From NCBI GenBank assembly GCA_903859715.1, contig CAIONS010000068.1, positions 62,001 through 126,000 on the forward strand: 64,000 bases of DNA. Reading direction: 5' to 3'. Origin of the DNA: an uncultured Opitutia bacterium (GTDB lineage: Bacteria; Verrucomicrobiota; Verrucomicrobiia; Opitutales; Opitutaceae). The notes under the pieces were generated by a model. That model saw nothing but the letters and a program-made list of their open reading frames with translations, had not been told where the DNA came from and did no database searches. Below, piece by piece: positions 59,939-64,000 of the stretch; position 1 is the stretch's first letter, and every line of letters begins with the position of its first letter. A program made the position numbers and the translations under genes.

Positions 59939-60789
59939 AATTCTCCCGTCCCGACGCCGATGTTTTTATTCCCGAGCCTGCGGGTGTCACCCCGGAGCTG
60001 GCGCTGGCGCGGACGACGCACCTGTGCGTGATCGCGCACCAGGACGATATCGAGATCAACGCGTATCCCAGCGTGGCTGACTGTTACGGCCGGCCGGACA
60101 AATTTTTCACCGGCGTGGTGGTGACGAATGGCGCGGGTTCACCCCGTGCGGGCCCCTATGCCGCCCACACGGATGCGCAGATGCAGGAGGTGCGCCGTGA
60201 GGAGCAGCGCGCCGCCGCGCGGCTCGGAAAGTACAATCTGCAGCTGCAGCTGGCGCATCCCAGCGCGGACGTGAAGCAGTCGGATCACGCCGGCGTGCGC
60301 GCCGATCTGGCGGCAATCTTTGCCGGCTGCCGGCCCGAGGTCGTTTATCTTCATCAGCCGGCGGACAAGCACGACACACATGTGGCGGTGCTGCTGCGCT
60401 GTCTCGAAGCGCTGCGTTCCCTGCCGGCGGTGCAGCGGCCGCGCCGGGTGCTGGGCGTCGAGGCGTGGCGTGGACTGGACTGGCTCGGCGACAACGAAAA
60501 GGTCCCGCTCGATTGCAGTGGACATCCGGAACTCGCCGTGCCGCTGATGAAGGTGTTCGATTCCCAGATCGCCGGCGGCAAGCGATACGACCTCGCCGCC
60601 ATGGGCCGCCGCGAGGCCAACGCCACGTTTCATACGTCGCATGCGACGGACAAGTTCACGTCGATTGCCTGGGCGATGGATCTTACGCCGCTAGTGACAG
60701 ACGACAAACTGAGCGTGGCGGAGTTCGCACTTGGCGCCGTCGACAGGCTGCGGGCCGACGTGGCGGCGCGGATCGCAAAGTTGATGTAG
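59935..60789 (+). CDS. PIG-L family deacetylase
   Basis: A 284-aa zinc-dependent de-N-acetylase of the PIG-L/LmbE family. The metal motif is CVIAHQDDIE (His-x-Asp-Asp), and the third ligand and substrate region are HQPADKHDTHVAVLLR. It is the fourth glycan gene here and overlaps the kinase gene by 4 bases, so the operon probably handles N-acetylated sugars. The stop TAG overlaps the start of a family B-like sequence. Its last ten codons are repeated at 61518-61547 with two synonymous changes and one Val/Ala change. Confidence 0.92.
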   Translation: MKFSRPDADVFIPEPAGVTPELALARTTHLCVIAHQDDIEINAYPSVADCYGRPDKFFTGVVVTNGAGSPRAGPYAAHTDAQMQEVRREEQRAAARLGKYNLQLQLAHPSADVKQSDHAGVRADLAAIFAGCRPEVVYLHQPADKHDTHVAVLLRCLEALRSLPAVQRPRRVLGVEAWRGLDWLGDNEKVPLDCSGHPELAVPLMKVFDSQIAGGKRYDLAAMGRREANATFHTSHATDKFTSIAWAMDLTPLVTDDKLSVAEFALGAVDRLRADVAARIAKLM

Positions 60790-60793
60790 GGCG
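60760..60793. repeat. Direct repeat flanking the ORF6N gene, left copy
   Basis: This is the 3' end of the deacetylase gene (GGCGGCGCGGATCGCAAAGT onward to TAGGGCG). The right copy at 61518-61551 differs at only a few positions. The two lie 758 bases apart and bracket the ORF6N gene. Confidence 0.85.
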
Positions 60794-60960
60794 AGGCCAG
60801 CGGCCAGCATCTGCCGGAGGTTGCCCGGGAAACCCGGTCGCACGTTAAACTCGGAGGTGAAACTTGGAGCCTGTACCAAAGGACAGGGGACGGCCGGTTG
60901 CTTGGCTGGAACAGATTCCTGATTCTCGGCTATACGAGACCTTTCAGACCAACTGACTCC

Positions 60961-61515
60961 ATGCCGAGAAACACCAGCCCCGTCTCCAGCCTCGCGATTC
61001 CTGTGCCCATGGGGCATTACATCCTGACGCTTCGGGGTCAGCGTGTGATCTTAGATTCGGATCTCGCCTCCCTTTACGGTGTGACCACCAAGCGGCTGAA
61101 CGAGCAGGTTCGGCGTAATGCGGCGAAATTTCCGGGGGATTTCATGTTTCGGCTGAACGCCAAAGAAGCAAAGCACTTGGCGGCTTTAAGGTCGCAAAAT
61201 GCGACCTTAAAGCAGGGCCGGCACCGAAAATACCTGCCGTATGCCTTTACCGAGTTTGGCGCCATACAAGCCGCGAATGTCTTGAACAGCGCCGGGGCCA
61301 CACGGATGAGCGTGGAAGTGGTGCGGACGTTCGTTGAACTTCGGCATATGCTGGCATCCCATGAAGCGCTGGCGGGGAAACTTGCTGAACTCGAGACCCG
61401 GGTCGGTGCCCATGATGAACAGCTGACGGCCATCATTGAAGCCATCCGCGAACTTGCGGTGCCTACAGGGCCCGAGCATGACCGCAGGATTGGATTCCAT
61501 CCCGACAATCGCTGA
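60961..61515 (+). CDS. ORF6N domain-containing DNA-binding protein
   Basis: A 184-aa protein. The ORF6N domain (about residues 20-105) has the usual RGQRVILDSDLASLYGV, RLNEQVRRNAAKFPGDFMFR and KYLPYAFTEFGAIQAANVLN. A coiled segment follows (AGKLAELETRVGAHDEQLTA). ORF6N proteins are of phage or poxvirus-type origin and bind DNA; many bacterial copies are scattered singletons. The start is ATG 60961. Its stop lies 2 bases before a duplicated copy of the PIG-L gene end, as if inserted. Confidence 0.9.
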   Translation: MPRNTSPVSSLAIPVPMGHYILTLRGQRVILDSDLASLYGVTTKRLNEQVRRNAAKFPGDFMFRLNAKEAKHLAALRSQNATLKQGRHRKYLPYAFTEFGAIQAANVLNSAGATRMSVEVVRTFVELRHMLASHEALAGKLAELETRVGAHDEQLTAIIEAIRELAVPTGPEHDRRIGFHPDNR

Positions 61516-61517
61516 GC

Positions 61518-61551
61518 GCGGCGGCGCGGATCGCCAAATTGATGTAGGGCG
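61518..61551. repeat. Direct repeat flanking the ORF6N gene, right copy
   Basis: Reads in frame as the last residues of the deacetylase (AAARIAKLM and stop), begins 2 bases after the ORF6N stop, and runs straight into a family B palindrome. Confidence 0.85.
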
Positions 61552-61644
61552 GGGTCGCTGACCCCGCCTTGCCCAGGCAAGGCGCCTCAGCCGGAGGATC
61601 CGACCTACTGTCCAAACCGGCGGGGTCAGCGACCCCGCCCTACA
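61543..61644. repeat. Palindromic element family B, copy 4
   Basis: The arms TGTAGGGCGGGGTCGCTGAC and GTCAGCGACCCCGCCCTACA match copies 1 and 2 closely, but the core (GGCGCCTCAGCCGGAGGATC) has diverged. The right end contains the CTA that is the minus-strand TAG stop of the next gene. Confidence 0.88.
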
Positions 61645-62761
61645 ACGTCACCACGCGCTGGTCGCGGTGGGAGGTCAGGGCGGCGGCGAAGATTTCGTGG
61701 TGGGCCACGGCTTCGTCGGGAGTGGCGCAGCCGAACTTGTTGCCGAGCACGCCGGCACGCTCGGCGAGGAAGGCGGCCCACATCTGCTGGAGAATATCGG
61801 GAAAGCCGGGCTCAAAGATCGCGCCGGTGATGGTCTTGAAGGGTGTACCGAAACCAAGGTCGGTTTTCTCCCACCATTGCTCCTTGTCGCGGCGGTAGGT
61901 CCAGAAGGTCTTCGGCTCCTTGGTTGAGAAGCGCACGCCGCGGTCGGTGCCGAGCACCTCGATGATCCAGGTGTTGGTCTCGGTGGGCGCGAGCCGCTTC
62001 ATCTCCAGGGTGAGCGGAGTCGCATGGCCGGCGATCTCGGCGCTGCAGTGGAGTGTGGCGTTGTCCCAAGTATCGCACGGCGCGGTGCCGCCTTTGCCGT
62101 CGGGCCGCGTGGTATAGATCTTCTGAAGTTGGGCGAAGACGTTCGTGGGCTTCCAGCCCAGCCGCAGGGGCACGTGCGCGACGTGCATCCCGAGGTCGCC
62201 CATCACGCCGATCTCACCGCAGAATTTGGACTGGCGCTTCCAGTTGATGGGCTTGGTCGGATCGAGATCGCTGGAGTGGAGAAACGCGCAGCGGGCCTCG
62301 ATCACGCGGCCGAGCGCGCCACTGGCCGCAAGCTGCCAGGCGCGGTGCACACCCGGCAGGAAGGGAAACTCGGAGGAGACGCGCACAAACCGGCCGAGTT
62401 TTTTCGCCTCGTCGCGCACGCGGCGCGCGGCCGCGAGATCGATGCCGAAGGGTTTCTCAGCGAGGAGATCCTTCCCGGCCCGCAGGACGTCGAGGTAGAT
62501 TTCCTCGTGCAGGTGGTGCGGCACGGCCGCGTAGACGACGTCGACGTCATCGAGGGCCAGCAACTCGCGGTGGTTTGTGACGAAATGCTTCACGCCGGGC
62601 ACCTGCCGGAACCAGTCGAGCAGGCCGGGCTGCAGGTCGCAGACGGCGGTGAGCTCGGCGCGGACTGGGAAATCCACGAGCGCAAACCAGCGGGCGAGCG
62701 CGCTGGCGGCCTCGCGGCCCATCAGGCCGCCGCCGATGATGCCGATGCGGACGGGATTCAT
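61640..62761 (-). CDS. Gfo/Idh/MocA family oxidoreductase
   Basis: A 373-aa sugar dehydrogenase-like protein. The Rossmann loop is RIGIIGGGLMGREAASA. The Lys motif is LLAEKPFGID (about 98), and the active-site segment GEIGVMGDLGMHVAHVPL carries the conserved His. It is closest in layout to inositol- and glycan-related members. The stop TAG derives from the family B palindrome at its 3' end. The class I aldolase gene lies upstream on the same strand after about 115 bases. Confidence 0.92.
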   Translation of the reverse strand: MNPVRIGIIGGGLMGREAASALARWFALVDFPVRAELTAVCDLQPGLLDWFRQVPGVKHFVTNHRELLALDDVDVVYAAVPHHLHEEIYLDVLRAGKDLLAEKPFGIDLAAARRVRDEAKKLGRFVRVSSEFPFLPGVHRAWQLAASGALGRVIEARCAFLHSSDLDPTKPINWKRQSKFCGEIGVMGDLGMHVAHVPLRLGWKPTNVFAQLQKIYTTRPDGKGGTAPCDTWDNATLHCSAEIAGHATPLTLEMKRLAPTETNTWIIEVLGTDRGVRFSTKEPKTFWTYRRDKEQWWEKTDLGFGTPFKTITGAIFEPGFPDILQQMWAAFLAERAGVLGNKFGCATPDEAVAHHEIFAAALTSHRDQRVVTL

Positions 62762-62762
62762 G

Positions 62763-62866
62763 AGAGTTGAAAGGGGAAGGGTGAAAGTTGAAAGCCGGAG
62801 GGCAGATGGGTCATCGGAAATTTTGGTTGGCTCGGTCTTTCAACTTCAGTCTTCCAACTTTCAACT
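62763..62866. repeat. Short-word inverted repeat (GTTGAAAG / CTTTCAAC)
   Basis: GAGTTGAAAGGGGAAGGGTG and GTGAAAGTTGAAAG on the left; TCTTTCAACTTCAGTCTTCC and CAACTTTCAACTGC on the right. Reiterated 7-base words in inverted halves, the same construction as at 1901 and 3163 with different words. Confidence 0.75.
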
Positions 62867-62877
62867 GCACCACGCCA

Positions 62878-63708
62878 TCAGGCGAGATGCTTCATCGCTT
62901 CGGCGGCGGTGGCGCCGTCGTGGACGACGGCCATCAACGCGCGCGTGATCGCGCCGGGCTTGGGGTGCTGGATGATATTCCGGCCATAGACGATGCCGGC
63001 TGCGCCCTGCTGGAGCAAAGCTGCAGTGCGGGTGAGAATTTCGGCTTCGGGAGCCTTGCTGCCACCGCGGACGAGGACGGGAATGCCGCCGGCCGTCTCG
63101 ATGACCTTGTGATAGATGGAAACGTCATCGGTCGGGTCGGCCTTGATGATATCGGCGCCCAACTCCACGGCTTGGCGGACGAGCGGGATGATCTTGGTGG
63201 CATCGCCGTCGACCATGTAGCCGCCGGCCTTTGCGTTCGGCTGGAAGACGAGCGGCTCGATCATGAGCGGTATGCCGTAGTGGTCACACTGCGGTTTCAG
63301 GCGGAGGATGTTCTGGATGCACTGGTCCGTGACCTCAGGCTGCTCCGGGATGCGGAACAGGTTCACAACGACGCAGGACGCATCGAGCCGCACGGCCTGC
63401 AGCACGGCATCCTCCAGGATTCGGGAAAATAGCGCGCGCGGAAGCTGGGTGCCGTAGACGTTGGCGACGTCGGTGCGCAGCACGAGGGCGGGCTTGGGGC
63501 GTTGGGGCAGGCGCTGAAGATGTGCCGCCTGGCCGACCGTCAGCTGGATGGCGTCGGGCGCGGCCTCGGCGAGGATTTCAATGGCACGCGGGAGGTTCTC
63601 GATCCCGGCGAGGAAGGAGCCCTCGTTGAAGAAGCCGTGGTCGAGGGCGACATCGAAGCAGCGGCCGGTGCGGGGATTGAACAGGCGGTGAAGGCGGGCG
63701 GTTTTCAA
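62878..63708 (-). CDS. Class I aldolase (FbaB/DhnA-DeoC type)
   Basis: A 276-aa (beta/alpha)8 aldolase. The N-terminal FDVALDHGFFNEGSFLAGIE and later GADIIKADPTDDVSIYHKVI give the Schiff-base Lys region, and VLVRGGSKAPEAEIL with GIVYGRNIIQHPKPGA forms the phosphate site. Relatives cleave fructose-bisphosphate, tagatose-bisphosphate or deoxy-sugar phosphates. It is probably expressed with the Gfo/Idh/MocA gene downstream, where it could cleave the product of sugar oxidation (inference). Confidence 0.9.
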   Translation of the reverse strand: MKTARLHRLFNPRTGRCFDVALDHGFFNEGSFLAGIENLPRAIEILAEAAPDAIQLTVGQAAHLQRLPQRPKPALVLRTDVANVYGTQLPRALFSRILEDAVLQAVRLDASCVVVNLFRIPEQPEVTDQCIQNILRLKPQCDHYGIPLMIEPLVFQPNAKAGGYMVDGDATKIIPLVRQAVELGADIIKADPTDDVSIYHKVIETAGGIPVLVRGGSKAPEAEILTRTAALLQQGAAGIVYGRNIIQHPKPGAITRALMAVVHDGATAAEAMKHLA

Positions 63709-63820
63709 AGGGGTAGTGGGGTGAACGGCCCAAGCAGCAAAGGGCGCCGGGCGCGGGTGTCGAACGGGAAGTGCTGCGGGATTGATTCACAGGGAGTGCA
63801 CGCTAGCCTGCGCATCTGTC

Positions 63821-64000
63821 ATGCTCAGCGTCCCGACCGAACTGCTTATCATCTGCCTGCTGGTGCTGGCCAACGGCCTGCTCGCTATGGCGGAGACGGC
63901 GGTGGTGTCGGCCCGCAAGGCCCGGCTGCGCGAACTCGCGGCGAAAAACGACACCGGCGCCGCCAAGGCGCTCGCGCTCGCGGAGCATCCCACGCGGTTT
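63821..64000 (+). CDS. CNNM/hemolysin-type membrane protein, N-terminal part
   Basis: A frame open to the right edge; 60 codons are visible from ATG 63821. It begins with a transmembrane helix (LLIICLLVLANGLLAMAETA) followed by VVSARKARLRELAAKNDTGA and EHPTRF, the start of the DUF21/CNNM domain of TlyC-like proteins, usually followed by CBS domains. These are linked to Mg or Co transport. The rest lies outside the window. Confidence 0.85.
   Translation, partial: MLSVPTELLIICLLVLANGLLAMAETAVVSARKARLRELAAKNDTGAAKALALAEHPTRF

Noticed and set aside
1-64000. CRISPR array, integrase, prophage or rRNA operon
   Set aside because: No regularly spaced direct repeats of 25-40 bases, no integrase or phage structural genes and no rRNA signatures were seen; the ORF6N gene alone does not make a prophage.

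Overview
The window is high-GC bacterial chromosome and most resembles Verrucomicrobiota, probably family Opitutaceae. That placement is inferred from the gene repertoire (many Gfo/Idh/MocA oxidoreductases, GH2, GH116 and heparinase-type carbohydrate enzymes, a TonB-dependent receptor with a coiled-coil and poly-Thr N-terminus ending in Phe, single-chain glycyl-tRNA synthetase, EF-hand and DUF4202 proteins) and from intergenic palindromic repeats. It was not established by a database search. No rRNA, CRISPR array, integrase, transposase or prophage was found; there is one tRNA.

Positions 1-12,800 are mostly housekeeping: a truncated secreted protein, miaB, a membrane protein, gmk, gnd, moeA, an OPT-family transporter, dnaN, pssA with a coupled RelE/ParE-like protein, and an EF-hand protein. 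Positions 12,811-17,185 form a tightly coupled block: ilvA, a solute-binding-protein/permease fusion and a second ABC permease, with no ATPase. Positions 17,300-24,850 hold small accessory genes: a Thr-rich secreted protein, an acetyltransferase, a FliA-like sigma factor preceded by a small ORF and a strong terminator, an oxidoreductase, a haem-binding protein, a cysteine-cluster protein, a flavin monooxygenase plus O-methyltransferase, and DUF4202. After glyQS, positions 26,700-36,700 look like sugar and sugar-acid catabolism: two aldo-keto reductases, a zinc dehydrogenase, a GH2 enzyme, two enolase-superfamily proteins and an SDR, with a two-domain TonB-like protein and a DUF962 protein among them. 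tRNA-Ile2(CAU) and a frame-disrupted membrane gene next to a cytochrome c follow.

Positions 38,000-47,200 carry a TRIC-type channel, asparaginase, a Gfo/Idh/MocA protein, a divergent AraC regulator/phytanoyl-CoA dioxygenase pair, a heparinase II/III-like protein and a LuxR-type regulator with a degenerate receiver. A TonB-dependent receptor with a long structured leader follows, then a TMTC-like TPR membrane protein and an LMF1-Sel1 fusion. Positions 55,000-63,700 form a glycan-use region: a nucleotidyltransferase, then a GH116 enzyme, an anomeric sugar-kinase-like protein and a PIG-L deacetylase in overlapping frames, an ORF6N gene bounded by a duplication of the deacetylase gene's 3' end, a Gfo/Idh/MocA oxidoreductase and a class I aldolase. 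A CNNM-type gene runs off the right edge.

The most distinctive feature is the number of intergenic imperfect palindromes, in at least six sequence families, often nested. Several supply the stop codons of neighbouring genes. Best candidates for something undescribed are the ORF6N cassette in a duplicated gene end, the invertible-looking 98-bp element, the SBP-permease and LMF1-Sel1 fusions, and the structured leader of the TonB-dependent receptor.
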